Notes: generated by a model not told the origin, from the sequence alone. Numbered from the stretch's first letter, positions 9,449 through 18,829 are shown. The stretch is 64,000 nt of DNA from Deferribacterales bacterium Deferri_01 (GCA_001603805.1 LUZY01000013.1:598723-662722); one strand, 5' to 3'. Translations and numbers: made by a program.

Positions 9449-9482
9449 ATAAAAAGGACCGGAGCGGCGAACTCCGGTCCTT
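9449..9482 (-). terminator. Intrinsic terminator of the nifB operon
   Basis: AAGGACCGGAG pairs perfectly with CTCCGGTCCTT (11 bp, seven-base loop), and on the - strand a T run follows. It lies 75 bases beyond the stop codon of the mop-like gene; the 3' untranslated segment in between also holds a GCTTTC/GAAAGC hairpin. Confidence 0.8.
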
Positions 9483-9556
9483 CATAAGGAGGGTCGAAAG
9501 GTGTTAGCTTTCTATCCTGTACGGAAAGCGAGCATACCGCACAGAACTCATCAAAT

Positions 9557-9850
9557 CTATTTTACAAGATAAGTCTCCAGATTCGGATTCTTCTTCTGAA
9601 GGCTTGTCATATATTCTTTTATATCAGTTATTATTGTTATATCCTTTCCGCTCATCAGGCAGAAAACAGTGCTGTTCACAGCTATTCCTGCTTTAACTAG
9701 TTCCGCCGCAGACATCATAATGCTTATGGTGCGTTTGCCGGACTGGATCATCACTGATGCGTTGATAAGCCCTGAATCTACCTCAAGAACTGTCCCTTTT
9801 ATGAGCTGACCGTTGAAATCTCTGTTTGTCAATCTTGGAGCCGCTATCAT
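9557..9850 (-). CDS. TOBE-domain molybdenum-pterin-binding-like protein
   Basis: A 97-residue cytoplasmic protein that contains a single TOBE/Mop-type domain at about residues 15-75, with a GTVLEVDSGLINA start and a SGKDITI end. Mop (molbindin) proteins store molybdate or tungstate in oligomeric rings; a regulatory or transfer role is also possible. The ATG overlaps the nifB stop codon by four bases, so it is translationally coupled to nifB. That pairing suggests molybdenum handling for FeMo-cofactor assembly, which is an inference from position. The last 25 residues are polar and are not part of the domain. A terminator follows. Confidence 0.75.
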   Translation of the reverse strand: MIAAPRLTNRDFNGQLIKGTVLEVDSGLINASVMIQSGKRTISIMMSAAELVKAGIAVNSTVFCLMSGKDITIITDIKEYMTSLQKKNPNLETYLVK

Positions 9851-11187
9851 TTGTTCACCTCAGCTTTTTCGACAGCCAGAATATCGGCCGCCGCTTTCCA
9901 TGCCTCTTTCAGACATGTATTATACGCTGTACCCACCACAGGGGTCATGCCTAAGTTTTTCATCTCATCCGCTGCGCTGTTGCCTATTCTGCGGTAAACC
10001 ACCGCATGACACCCACCAAGCCCGGCTATCATAGCATGGATTCTGGCATCAAGCCTGTTTTCCGGAGAAGCAGCAATCTCCGCAGCCAAATCAAAGCTGC
10101 GTTCGTGTGCGTAGCCGTTTTCGGAGAAGCTGAATATCTCAAACCTGCCTGCTTTACCGAAGTTTGAATCAAGATATCTTCCGGTGGATGAGGCAACAGC
10201 AACTCTCACAGTGCGCCCATTGAGGAAGTCTTTCATTTCACCGATTCCTTTTCTCACATCCGCTTCGGCGAGTTCGTTCAGTTTGCCGAAAACAGCGCCG
10301 CTGTGCATCCTTGAGTGTTCATCAAGGGAGAGATCACCCACCTTTGAAACACTGCCCAGTTTACCCACAGCATCCGCCCTGCACTGACGGCAGTGGCTCA
10401 TTATATTTTCTGAACTGCCCATTGCATCCTCACAGTCATTTCTGACCTTGGCGAGCATTGCGCAGTCCGGTTCGGGAACTTCCATCTCAGCGAATTTTGT
10501 TCCGTATTCCTTTTTGGACATAAGAGGGATTACATTATGAATGTAAGCACCCAATTCCTTTATTGTTTTAGCCACTTCGGCTATGTGTTCGTCGTTTACT
10601 CCGGGTATGAGAACAGAGTTGATCTTCACTATCACATTCTCTGCCACAAGCATCCGGATGCCGAGAATCTGGTTGCCTATGAGCTTCTTGACAGCCTCTA
10701 TACCCTTTTCTCCGCCCACATTGTCATATATTTTTACTGCAATTTCAGGATCAACCGCATTCATCGTCACCGTGACATGCTCTATGCCAAGCTCAACAAT
10801 TTCATCAACATATTGCGGCAATGCCAGACCATTTGTGCTGAGACAGAGCTTAATTTCGGGATTAAACTCCTTAATAAGTCTGAATGTTCCGAATGTTTCC
10901 TCCGGATTGGCAAGGGCATCACCGGGACCTGCTATTCCCGCTACACTTAAGTTTTCAACAGCATGATAAGCTGAAATTGTTTTTTCAAGCGCCTGTTCAG
11001 GGGTGAGAACATCACTGGTGACTCCGGGGCGAGACTCATTGCTGCAGTCAAACTTACGGTTGCAGTAATTACACTGAATATTACAGGCAGGGGCAACAGG
11101 AAGATGTATGCGAGAATATTTCATGTGCGCGCCGGCACAATAACAGGGGTGTTTCTCTACTTTCTGCTTTATTGTTTCTCTGTCCAT
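9847..11187 (-). CDS. nifB: Nitrogenase cofactor biosynthesis protein NifB
   Basis: Radical SAM enzyme that builds the carbide-containing 8Fe-9S NifB-co, the precursor of all nitrogenase cofactors. The SAM-cluster motif CNIQCNYC gives CxxxCxxC at residues 35-42, preceded by the NifB-specific HPCYC and followed by RKFDCSNESRPGV. AGPGDALANP and CLSTNG segments are further family marks. After about residue 325 comes a NifX/NafY-like domain (VAVASSTGRYLD, later MIAGLGGCHAVVYR), so this is the full-length fused form. The AAGGAG ribosome site lies eight bases before the ATG. A sigma-54 promoter sits upstream, and the gene diverges from nifV. The nitrogenase structural genes are not in the window. 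Confidence 0.95.
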   Translation of the reverse strand: MDRETIKQKVEKHPCYCAGAHMKYSRIHLPVAPACNIQCNYCNRKFDCSNESRPGVTSDVLTPEQALEKTISAYHAVENLSVAGIAGPGDALANPEETFGTFRLIKEFNPEIKLCLSTNGLALPQYVDEIVELGIEHVTVTMNAVDPEIAVKIYDNVGGEKGIEAVKKLIGNQILGIRMLVAENVIVKINSVLIPGVNDEHIAEVAKTIKELGAYIHNVIPLMSKKEYGTKFAEMEVPEPDCAMLAKVRNDCEDAMGSSENIMSHCRQCRADAVGKLGSVSKVGDLSLDEHSRMHSGAVFGKLNELAEADVRKGIGEMKDFLNGRTVRVAVASSTGRYLDSNFGKAGRFEIFSFSENGYAHERSFDLAAEIAASPENRLDARIHAMIAGLGGCHAVVYRRIGNSAADEMKNLGMTPVVGTAYNTCLKEAWKAAADILAVEKAEVNK

Positions 11188-11214
11188 AACGCACTCTCCT
11201 TATGGCTCAACATA

Positions 11215-11230
11215 TGCAAAAAGCCTGCCA
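11215..11230 (-). promoter_or_regulatory. Sigma-54 promoter of nifB
   Basis: On the - strand the element reads TGGCAG-N5-TTGCA, matching the -24/-12 consensus TGGCAC-N5-TTGC at all but one base. A start site about 12 bases downstream would give a leader of roughly 15-20 bases before nifB. Confidence 0.8.
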
Positions 11231-11274
11231 AACAACATATTCTTATTTATCAGTAACTTATAAAATTGTCAGTT

Positions 11275-11290
11275 TGTGCGAAACCTTACA
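11275..11290. promoter_or_regulatory. NifA-type upstream activator site 1
   Basis: TGT-N10-ACA, the NifA binding pattern, centred about 65 bases from the nifB -12 element and about 107 bases from that of nifV. Confidence 0.7.
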
Positions 11291-11302
11291 ATGACTGTTT
11301 TT

Positions 11303-11318
11303 TGTAAGTGTTACGACA
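11303..11318. promoter_or_regulatory. NifA-type upstream activator site 2
   Basis: A second TGT-N10-ACA match, centred 28 bases from the first. It could serve both divergent promoters. Confidence 0.7.
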
Positions 11319-11375
11319 ATGTCAGTAAATCATATAAATAACTTATAAATAAGAATTATAGCAAAACAACCCATA

Positions 11376-11391
11376 TGGCACGGGTTTTGCA
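11376..11391 (+). promoter_or_regulatory. Sigma-54 promoter of nifV
   Basis: TGGCAC-N5-TTGCA, a perfect -24/-12 element. The predicted start site is near 11402, about 30 bases before the nifV ATG. Confidence 0.88.
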
Positions 11392-11433
11392 GGTGGATTA
11401 TTAAATTTAAATCCGTTTTTGGGAGGCATAAAT

Positions 11434-12552
11434 ATGAAGAATTACATAATAGACGATACAACCCTCCGTGACGGAGAGCAGACGCCGGGAGTCAGCTTCT
11501 CACTGAAAGAGAAACTGGAAATAGCCAGAGGGCTGGATAAAATAGGCGTTCAGGAGATCGAGGCGGGAATCCCTGTTATGGGAGAAGAGGAAAGCCGTGT
11601 CTTCTCAAAAATAGTAGACCTTGGGCTCAGTGCAAGAATCATTGCATGGAACAGGGCACTGATCAGCGATGTTCAGGCATCAATTAATGCCGGAGCAGAT
11701 TCTGTGGAAATTTCTCTGCCGCTCTCCGATATACAGATAAAAACCAAGCTTAACAAAGACCGCACATGGGTGAAAGACCAGATAAAGCGGGTGATGGATT
11801 TCTGTGCCTCTAAAAACCTTTATGTTTCCGTCGGCGGTGAAGATGCCTCCAGAGCTGATATAAGCTTTGTCACAGAATACGCAAAGATTGTTAAAGAACA
11901 TGGCGGCGCACGATTTCGCTACTGCGACACAGTGGGCATACTCGACCCCTTTTCCACATATGAAACAGTGAAAAGAATAATAGATGAAACAGGAATAGAT
12001 GTTGAAATCCATGCTCACAATGATTTCGGACTCGCCACAGCTAACTCACTCGCTGCCATAAGAGCTGGAGCAACTCACGTAAACACCACTGTAATAGGCT
12101 TAGGAGAAAGAGCAGGAAATGCGCCTCTGGAAGAAATTGTCATGGCATCCAGACATGTCTACGGACTTGAAGACGGCTTCAACCACTCCTGCATAAAAAG
12201 CCTCAGTGAATACGTATCAAAAGCATCAGGCAGAGCAATAGAACCTTACAGACCTGTCATCGGAGAGCTGATGTTTACCCATGAATCAGGCATCCATACA
12301 GATGGAATACTGAAAAACCCTAATAACTATGAAGCTTTTGACCCGGCAGAACTGGGAATGGAGAGAAAGCTTGTGGTCGGTAAACACTCAGGCAGAGGCA
12401 TTCTGGAATACATTCTTCAGGCGCACGGTCTGGAGTACACTCCGGATACTGTTAAGAACCTGCTTGAAGCGGCTAAAAAAATAAGCGGCAGCAAAAAACG
12501 TTATCTGAATAATAATGAAGTGATAGAGCTTTATAAAAGCATTGCCATTTAA
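11434..12552 (+). CDS. nifV: Homocitrate synthase NifV
   Basis: Condenses acetyl-CoA and 2-oxoglutarate to homocitrate, the organic ligand of the nitrogenase FeMo-cofactor. The DRE-TIM metallolyase motif TTLRDGEQTPGV is at the N terminus, HAHNDFGLATANS near residue 190 provides metal-ligand histidines, and GERAGNAPLEE follows. The length of 372 residues fits NifV and lacks the leucine regulatory domain of isopropylmalate synthase. GGGAGG lies eight bases before the ATG chosen; an ATG five codons upstream is less well placed. A perfect sigma-54 promoter precedes it and a strong terminator follows. A lysine-pathway homocitrate synthase is the alternative, but the promoter and nifB neighbour favour NifV. 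Confidence 0.93.
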   Translation: MKNYIIDDTTLRDGEQTPGVSFSLKEKLEIARGLDKIGVQEIEAGIPVMGEEESRVFSKIVDLGLSARIIAWNRALISDVQASINAGADSVEISLPLSDIQIKTKLNKDRTWVKDQIKRVMDFCASKNLYVSVGGEDASRADISFVTEYAKIVKEHGGARFRYCDTVGILDPFSTYETVKRIIDETGIDVEIHAHNDFGLATANSLAAIRAGATHVNTTVIGLGERAGNAPLEEIVMASRHVYGLEDGFNHSCIKSLSEYVSKASGRAIEPYRPVIGELMFTHESGIHTDGILKNPNNYEAFDPAELGMERKLVVGKHSGRGILEYILQAHGLEYTPDTVKNLLEAAKKISGSKKRYLNNNEVIELYKSIAI

Positions 12553-12554
12553 TG

Positions 12555-12593
12555 AAAAGAGGCTTCCCATTCTGCGGGAAGCCTCTTTTTTTT
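12555..12593. terminator. Bidirectional terminator between nifV and the large lipoprotein
   Basis: GAGGCTTCCC pairs with GGGAAGCCTC across a seven-base loop, with a T run on the + side and an A run that gives T residues on the - side. It serves two convergent genes. Confidence 0.9.
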
Positions 12594-12594
12594 A

Positions 12595-15500
12595 TCAATT
12601 CATCTTTCCGATTCCGAAAAGATTTGTCATCTTCGTACTCCTGCCTGTTTCAACGATCAGCCTGTCACCCAGAGCCCCTTCGCCGTACGGGCGGAATTTC
12701 ACCTTAACGGTGCATTCACTCTCAGGATAAAGCGTAAAATCATCATCAGGGCATGCTCCTGTTCCGTAATCGGTTAGCAGAATAAAGTTATCTCCGTAAT
12801 CAAGGCGGATATCCTCAACTTCCATAACCTGTGTGCCGTTGTTTGAAACGGTTACAATAAACTCAGGAGAATTCATACCGAGATAAACCTCACCGAAGTT
12901 TTTATAAACATGGGAAAGATCCAAAACAGGAATAAGGCTTTCGGTGGCATGGACAAGTTTATCTCCACTGCGATAGAACACGGAAACAAGCTTTGTAACA
13001 GGATCGGTTATAACTTTCATTCCATTATATGTGCCGGAAGAAGCATCATCAAAATCTTCAATTGTTTCCACGCTGTAGGCATCACCCAGAACACCTTTAA
13101 GCAGAATAACCTTTGACTGACTCTCAATTACTCCTACATAAACATTATCATCGCTGTCAACCGTAAGAGAGACAGCCAGTGCGGAACTATTTGCAGGAGT
13201 TGTGTAGCTGTAATCCTCAGAGCAGGAAGATAAATCAGCTTCGCACTCGAAAACTTTTACTGCTGACTCCGTAGTCATTGTGTCATAGATATTTGCCGCG
13301 TACACAAGTGTTCCCGCAGAAGAAACAGCCATATCAGCATAGTTCATATAAGGTGAAGCACTTGCTATTTCAATGCCTGTGTCATTGCTGAAATATTTCA
13401 GCATATACTTTTCAGTAACTGAATCATAATGGGCAAAATAAAGCTTTCCATCTACAAACTTCATGCTCATGCCGGTTTCACTTACACCGGCGGTAAGACC
13501 GCCTGTTATGCCAGCACCGACCTTACGCAATGTCGGTTTCGCAGTGCTGTCTCCGTAAGCTATGTATATGTTGCCGGATGAATCTTTCTCAAGAGTGCAT
13601 ATTTTTGAAGATGCATCATCCAAAGCCCCATGAGTGATGTGGGTATCACCGTCATAATAACCAAGTTTGAGACCGCCGTTTAACTCATATACATAGCACA
13701 CGGATCTGCCGGAATCAGTAACCAGCATGTCTGTTCCTCTGACTATATAGCTTTCGGGTCTGTCAAGGGCTTCCGATTCAACACCGCCGTCATCCAGATT
13801 AAACATATAGAGCCCGCCGCTTATGTCATAAATAAAATCTCCCATCACGCCGTAAAATTCAGTTCCCTCAGGCTTGAATTCAACATCAAAAGACAGGTTA
13901 GGATTTATTCCAACAAGCATTGCAACAGGGATTGAACCGTTGTCCCACACTCCGCTTGTGCGGCTTTTTGATGAAAGCAGAGCGTTTTTATCATAAACAA
14001 TAACTGTATCGCCGTTAGATGCAGCGGAAGCGGCAAGCATATTATTGCCGGTGAAGAAGTTTATGGTGTTGTCATAAAATTCCTCCGGAGCAGACCATCC
14101 ACTGGAATAGGTTTTCTTCATAATCCTAGGACTTTCAGTATATTTATAATAGAGTTCGATATTCCCGCCCACACTGAGTGCCGAAAAACCGCCTGTGTAC
14201 ATTGCATCAATTTCAATGGGAGTCGGTGACCAGCCTGCCCCGCTGTCTATAACTTCATAAAGTCCGTTATTGTTGTATATGACGTGTACTTCAGTGCCTG
14301 AAAATGCAATTGTCGGATTATAGCCGTCAGCAATTTCCTCATCAACGACCCACGGGTCTGATGCACTGTTGGCGTAATGAATACCATCGCTGTCACTGAA
14401 AACAACATGTATTAAGCCTGCTGAATCAATTTTAAGCATTGTGCTTTCAGGTCCGGACAGAGCAGTAGCCACAGTCCTTCTGGTAAAATTTGTGCCGAAA
14501 TCCGTTGTCTTATCAACAACAACAGAACTAGTGTCGTCATTTATGCTTGAAATATATATGTCAGTTCCGTCAGAGTCTATGGAAACAGCACCGTTCATCC
14601 TGAGTACCACAGCCGTGTCTATTTCATAATGCTGCCAGAAGCCGGATGTTCTGCTCTGAGCATAGTGGAGAGTCTGCTCAGAAGTGTACGCAATATGGGG
14701 CATGCAGTCTGAATCGGCGGTTACTACCGCAAGATCCCACTCATCCATTACTACGCCCATATCACTTAACATCCACTTTGTTCCGTCAAAAAAACCGTAA
14801 CTGAGCCTGCCGTTTGAGGGGAACACAGCATGTGCAGTGCCTCCGGGGCATACAGCAACACTTTTTTCAGTAAGTGACGTGAACCCGGTATCTTCAAATA
14901 CAACCTCGGACGCCAGTGTGCCTTCAAGAACTGAGTAGCCTTTGAGGTCAACTTCAACATCTGCTGCGTTTGAACTTACTGTCATAACAGCATCTCTTTG
15001 TCCGGCAGATGAAACAGGCTGGAATCTCACGCTTATTGTGCAGCTCTGACCGCCCGCAAGCGAGGTGCAGGTATTTGTTTCAGTGTAGCCGTTTGCTCCG
15101 GAAAAAGAAGCAGTGATGCCAGTGGCTGCTGCTGTACTTATATTTGTGAGTGTAATTGTTTTTGTTATTGATCCGCCTGTGGCAACTGCTCCGAAATCAA
15201 GCTTTGATGAGCTTGACGTAATAACCGGAGACGCAGACGCGGTACCGTTAACTTTAAGTGCGGATGAAGCAGGAGCAACAGCCGCATCTGATGACGTTAC
15301 ATCAAGAGTTCCGTTTGTAACACCTGTTGCGGTGGGAAAAGCTTTTACTGTTACAGTGCAGCTTTCCTGCGGAACAAGGGTAAAAGCTCCGCTGCCGCAA
15401 GGTGCTGAACCTCCTGCTAAATCAACCTGAAATGTGTAATGAGAAGAAGCAGTTATACTGTTTATATTAAGGCGGAAGTTACCTGTATTAGTTATCATGA

Positions 15501-16353
15501 CTGTTTCTGTGGGGGAAAGAGTGCTGACTTCGACATTTTCAAAATCAACTGAAACAGGAGTCACAGAAATTTCTGGCTTAAGTCCTTCGTCAAGAACGCT
15601 TTCCATTATCTCTGCCGCAGCTTTCAGTTCTGCTGTGTTTTCAAAAGCGTTCACCATGTTTTTAAATGCGTTAAATGCCGAAAGAGAGCTTTGCTTAAGA
15701 GCCTTAAGACTGGCAAGCAGATTTCGGTAGCTTTGCGTATTTTTACTTTTATCGGCTATATGGGATGAAACTTCCGCTTCTGCTACAGCGTCCTGAACCT
15801 CTCCGAGATTCACTCCGTCATCCACTGCTGCGGCGAGTCTGCCCATAACATTATAAACAGCAGGAAGATTCTGGTAATCCAGCAGGTTCATTATACCTTC
15901 AACCTTGGAAGGAGATAAATCAACATCTATCTGAAGGGCGCATACAAGACCGATATTCACTTCTGAGTTAGCTTGAATCATCACACTTTCAGAACCGCTG
16001 CAAATCAGCATATTGCCGGAAGTATAAGCACTGACCGTAAACTTGTATATCTTCCCCGCAGTGATCTCCAACTCAACTTCGCTGTCACCATGAGCAAGAT
16101 TCTCCGCAAGATTCAGCCTCAGACCTGACCAGCCTGATGCCGCAACGTCAAGATAAAGACTGTGAACAGGGTGCCCGCCCACGGATGTTCTGGACGATAC
16201 CCCACTCTCTTCAAACAATCCGTCCATCTTAAGGCGTACTGTTACATTTTTATCTCCGCTGTCTGACACTCCGTCACCGCAGGAGACTGCGGCAAACATA
16301 AGAAAAACAGACAAAAAGATAATGCATAAAAATGACTTCCGCATGTCGTTCAT
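12595..16353 (-). CDS. Very large lipoprotein with ASPM-SPD-2-Hydin-type domains
   Basis: A 1252-residue cell-surface or periplasmic lipoprotein. A signal peptide ends in AAVSC, a plausible lipobox. Residues of about 260-480 contain two immunoglobulin-like repeats of the choice-of-anchor D / ASH kind, each ending in a conserved C...SCTV strand, and a third copy lies at the C terminus. The 600 residues in between have many short strands with repeated YxD and HxxY patterns, resembling a beta-propeller. The start has GGGAGA six bases upstream; an ATG three codons later is also possible, and a frame 18 codons longer exists. Likely extracellular adhesion or binding; no function can be assigned. 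It stands alone between two terminator-like regions. Confidence 0.75.
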   Translation of the reverse strand: MNDMRKSFLCIIFLSVFLMFAAVSCGDGVSDSGDKNVTVRLKMDGLFEESGVSSRTSVGGHPVHSLYLDVAASGWSGLRLNLAENLAHGDSEVELEITAGKIYKFTVSAYTSGNMLICSGSESVMIQANSEVNIGLVCALQIDVDLSPSKVEGIMNLLDYQNLPAVYNVMGRLAAAVDDGVNLGEVQDAVAEAEVSSHIADKSKNTQSYRNLLASLKALKQSSLSAFNAFKNMVNAFENTAELKAAAEIMESVLDEGLKPEISVTPVSVDFENVEVSTLSPTETVMITNTGNFRLNINSITASSHYTFQVDLAGGSAPCGSGAFTLVPQESCTVTVKAFPTATGVTNGTLDVTSSDAAVAPASSALKVNGTASASPVITSSSSKLDFGAVATGGSITKTITLTNISTAAATGITASFSGANGYTETNTCTSLAGGQSCTISVRFQPVSSAGQRDAVMTVSSNAADVEVDLKGYSVLEGTLASEVVFEDTGFTSLTEKSVAVCPGGTAHAVFPSNGRLSYGFFDGTKWMLSDMGVVMDEWDLAVVTADSDCMPHIAYTSEQTLHYAQSRTSGFWQHYEIDTAVVLRMNGAVSIDSDGTDIYISSINDDTSSVVVDKTTDFGTNFTRRTVATALSGPESTMLKIDSAGLIHVVFSDSDGIHYANSASDPWVVDEEIADGYNPTIAFSGTEVHVIYNNNGLYEVIDSGAGWSPTPIEIDAMYTGGFSALSVGGNIELYYKYTESPRIMKKTYSSGWSAPEEFYDNTINFFTGNNMLAASAASNGDTVIVYDKNALLSSKSRTSGVWDNGSIPVAMLVGINPNLSFDVEFKPEGTEFYGVMGDFIYDISGGLYMFNLDDGGVESEALDRPESYIVRGTDMLVTDSGRSVCYVYELNGGLKLGYYDGDTHITHGALDDASSKICTLEKDSSGNIYIAYGDSTAKPTLRKVGAGITGGLTAGVSETGMSMKFVDGKLYFAHYDSVTEKYMLKYFSNDTGIEIASASPYMNYADMAVSSAGTLVYAANIYDTMTTESAVKVFECEADLSSCSEDYSYTTPANSSALAVSLTVDSDDNVYVGVIESQSKVILLKGVLGDAYSVETIEDFDDASSGTYNGMKVITDPVTKLVSVFYRSGDKLVHATESLIPVLDLSHVYKNFGEVYLGMNSPEFIVTVSNNGTQVMEVEDIRLDYGDNFILLTDYGTGACPDDDFTLYPESECTVKVKFRPYGEGALGDRLIVETGRSTKMTNLFGIGKMN

Positions 16354-16491
16354 GATTATTCTCCCGAATAGCTTGTAAAAATAGACGCAAAGATACCCTT
16401 TGCGCATATAAAAATATATTACCAGATAAAAACAGGATTAAGCAGAAAAAATAATAATAATACAAAAATATAGGAAAATTTAATAAGCGTT

Positions 16492-16758
16492 TTACATACC
16501 TATTTTAGCAGCAAAAAGAGCATAGCCTCCGCAAAGGCCGTAAACGAACGTATGAGGATAAATACTGTAAGACACAACCCCAACTAATACGGCAAAAAAA
16601 ACACCTGCAAAGCTGAGTTTTCTCATATAAGCCTCGTATTCCTCCCGCCCCCTTTCACCAGGAAAACGCCTGCTGACCAAATATCCTTCCAGCCGTGAGC
16701 AGGCAAATCCCCCGATCATAAAACCGCTTAAAAATATCAGTATATTATCAACATTCAT
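16492..16758 (-). CDS. Small membrane protein downstream of the antiporter
   Basis: Unrecognised 88-residue protein with three hydrophobic stretches (about residues 5-22, 47-66 and 68-85) split by a charged loop. Its ATG overlaps the stop codon of the upstream antiporter by one base (TGATG), so the two are translationally coupled. It may assist or regulate that transporter, but this is only a position-based guess. Confidence 0.6.
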   Translation of the reverse strand: MNVDNILIFLSGFMIGGFACSRLEGYLVSRRFPGERGREEYEAYMRKLSFAGVFFAVLVGVVSYSIYPHTFVYGLCGGYALFAAKIGM

Positions 16759-18725
16759 CAGAAACTCTTCATAAAATTCTGTACTGCTTCATCATCACCC
16801 ATGAGGACAAGTTCATCCCTTTCATCCAGAACAAATCCGCTGCCGGGGTTTGCCATCACCTGCTGCCCTCTTCTCACAGCAAGAAGCGAAACGCTGTAGC
16901 GAAAACGAAGATCAAGCTCACGCAGTGTTCTGCCGGCTATGCGTGAACCCACGGGAACAGTGACATTCTTTATGTTCATCCCGGTGAGGCAGATCCCTTC
17001 GTTATATGCAGCTCTGGCTTCCGAACCGTTTGAACCGCCATGAACCTCATAGCGTATGCCGGATGCTATGCGTTCTATCTCTTCGGCAGAGATCTGGTAC
17101 TTCCTCAGAACACGGGAAAAAGTCTCAATTGCGGTTTCATACTCCTCAACGATTATCTCATCGGCTCCGAGTTCTTTGAGAGGCTTAATTTCAGTTACGT
17201 ATCTTGTTCTTGCCAGTATATATACAGTGGGATTTTCACGTCTCGCCGTCTCCACAACCTTTCTCACCGCAACAGGGTCAGGCAGCGTTACAACCACTAT
17301 CCTTGCACTGTGCAGGCTTCCATGCTCCAAGACAGCAGGCTGTGAGGCATCACCATAGAAAATAGGAGTTCCCAGCTCTTTTTCTTTTTTAACAGTTTCA
17401 GGGTTCATTTCGATAACAACAAAGTCTATCCCTGTTTCCTTCGCTGCCCTTGCGGTATTTCTGCCGTTAAGCCCGAATCCGGCGATTATAATATGATCAA
17501 TAAGCTCTTTTGTATCATCTTCTTTTTTCTCATGGAGATAACCGAAACGAAGCTTTGACGGCAGAGGAAGAGTAGAAAGAACATCCGCCAGCTTCGGAGC
17601 TGATATAATAAGGAAAGGCGTTGTTGCCATTGATATAACGGTAACTGCAATTAAGAATGAGTAGGTGTCTGCATCTATGAGTCCGGCGGCGGCTCCGGCA
17701 GCTCCGAGAATAAATGAAAACTCGCTGACCTGCGCCAGTGAAAGCCCCGAAAGCACGGCAACCCTCATTGGGTAGCCGAGTACATTTACAACAAAGCCTG
17801 TAACAAAAAACTTGAAAACAATCAGCAGAAGCAAACTGAGAATTATTCCAACAGGATTAGCCACCACCACAGACGGGTTAAGCAGCATTCCTATGGAAAC
17901 AAAGAAAAATCCGGTAAAAACATCTTTAAAGGGAATAACATCGCCAAGCGCCTGCTGGCCGTAACCCGATTCACTGACCACTATGCCCGCAAGAAATGCA
18001 CCGAGCGCAAGTGAAAGCCCCGCCATTGAAGTAAACCACGCAACACCAAGACAGAGAAGAACAATCGTAATCATAAAAAGCTCTCTGTTTCTCGTTGAAG
18101 CCACATGGTAAAGAATCTTCGGAACAATTGTACGTGCGCCGAAAAACACAAAAACAACAATAAGAACAGCCTTGCCAAGCAGAAGTCCGACTTCGCTTAT
18201 TCCCCCGTCCCCCCCTGCAAGCACGGGCACCATGAACATCATCGGTATAACGGCTATATCCTGAAAGATCGAAATCGCAAGGGCTATCCTGCCGTAAAGG
18301 GAGTCAACTTCGCCTCTGGCAGCAAAAACTTTGAGCATAATCGCAGTCCCTGAGACGGCCGCCATCATCCCCACGAAAATTGCGCTGTTTATGTGATAGC
18401 CTGCGATATAAGCTATTACAGCAAAAACAAGTATAGTTCCCGCAACCTGGAAACCGCCGCCGAAAATGGCCGGACGTTTCAAAGAAATAAGTGTCGCGAG
18501 AGAAAACTCTATGCCTATTGTAAACAGAAGGAGAACAACGCCTATCTGAGCCATCATGTCGACCTGCTCCACACCTTGAATCAGACCAAACCCGTTGGGT
18601 CCCACCAGAACCCCGGTGAGCAGATAACCCATTATTTCAGGTATTTTAAGTTTTCCTGCTATAAAGAGAGCAAGTGCGGCAAAAAGAAATATTATCGTAA
18701 TATCAGACAATAATGGAATACCCAT
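16758..18725 (-). CDS. KefB-type cation:proton antiporter with RCK domains
   Basis: Monovalent cation (K+ or Na+)/proton antiporter of the CPA2 family. About 12 helices fill residues 1-390 in a Na+/H+ exchanger fold. A TrkA-N (RCK) nucleotide-binding domain starts near 410 with AGFGLNGRNTA and a DAS following GTPIFYG. A TrkA-C domain ends the protein (from about 570). The layout of 655 residues matches KefB/YbaL-like proteins, but I do not see a specific glutathione-binding pattern, so the regulating ligand is left open. GGAG lies eight bases before the ATG. It leads a two-gene operon. Confidence 0.9.
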   Translation of the reverse strand: MGIPLLSDITIIFLFAALALFIAGKLKIPEIMGYLLTGVLVGPNGFGLIQGVEQVDMMAQIGVVLLLFTIGIEFSLATLISLKRPAIFGGGFQVAGTILVFAVIAYIAGYHINSAIFVGMMAAVSGTAIMLKVFAARGEVDSLYGRIALAISIFQDIAVIPMMFMVPVLAGGDGGISEVGLLLGKAVLIVVFVFFGARTIVPKILYHVASTRNRELFMITIVLLCLGVAWFTSMAGLSLALGAFLAGIVVSESGYGQQALGDVIPFKDVFTGFFFVSIGMLLNPSVVVANPVGIILSLLLLIVFKFFVTGFVVNVLGYPMRVAVLSGLSLAQVSEFSFILGAAGAAAGLIDADTYSFLIAVTVISMATTPFLIISAPKLADVLSTLPLPSKLRFGYLHEKKEDDTKELIDHIIIAGFGLNGRNTARAAKETGIDFVVIEMNPETVKKEKELGTPIFYGDASQPAVLEHGSLHSARIVVVTLPDPVAVRKVVETARRENPTVYILARTRYVTEIKPLKELGADEIIVEEYETAIETFSRVLRKYQISAEEIERIASGIRYEVHGGSNGSEARAAYNEGICLTGMNIKNVTVPVGSRIAGRTLRELDLRFRYSVSLLAVRRGQQVMANPGSGFVLDERDELVLMGDDEAVQNFMKSF

Positions 18726-18770
18726 CAGTAATCTCCGTCCTATTCTGCTTATAAAAACGAGTTAGCCGCA

Positions 18771-18800
18771 TTTACAATAAATCACTTCACAATGTATAAT
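18771..18800 (+). promoter_or_regulatory. Sigma-70 promoter of the PhnD-like/hybrid kinase operon
   Basis: TTTACA and a perfect TATAAT separated by 18 bases, 30 bases upstream of the first start codon. Confidence 0.65.
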
Positions 18801-18829
18801 ACGGCATTAAGTATATTTTCAGGCAGTTT

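Noticed and set aside
9117-9485. Frames of 122 and 65 codons inside the repeats
   Set aside because: They run through the hairpin repeats and encode the same nonsense segment twice; they are a by-product of the repeated DNA.
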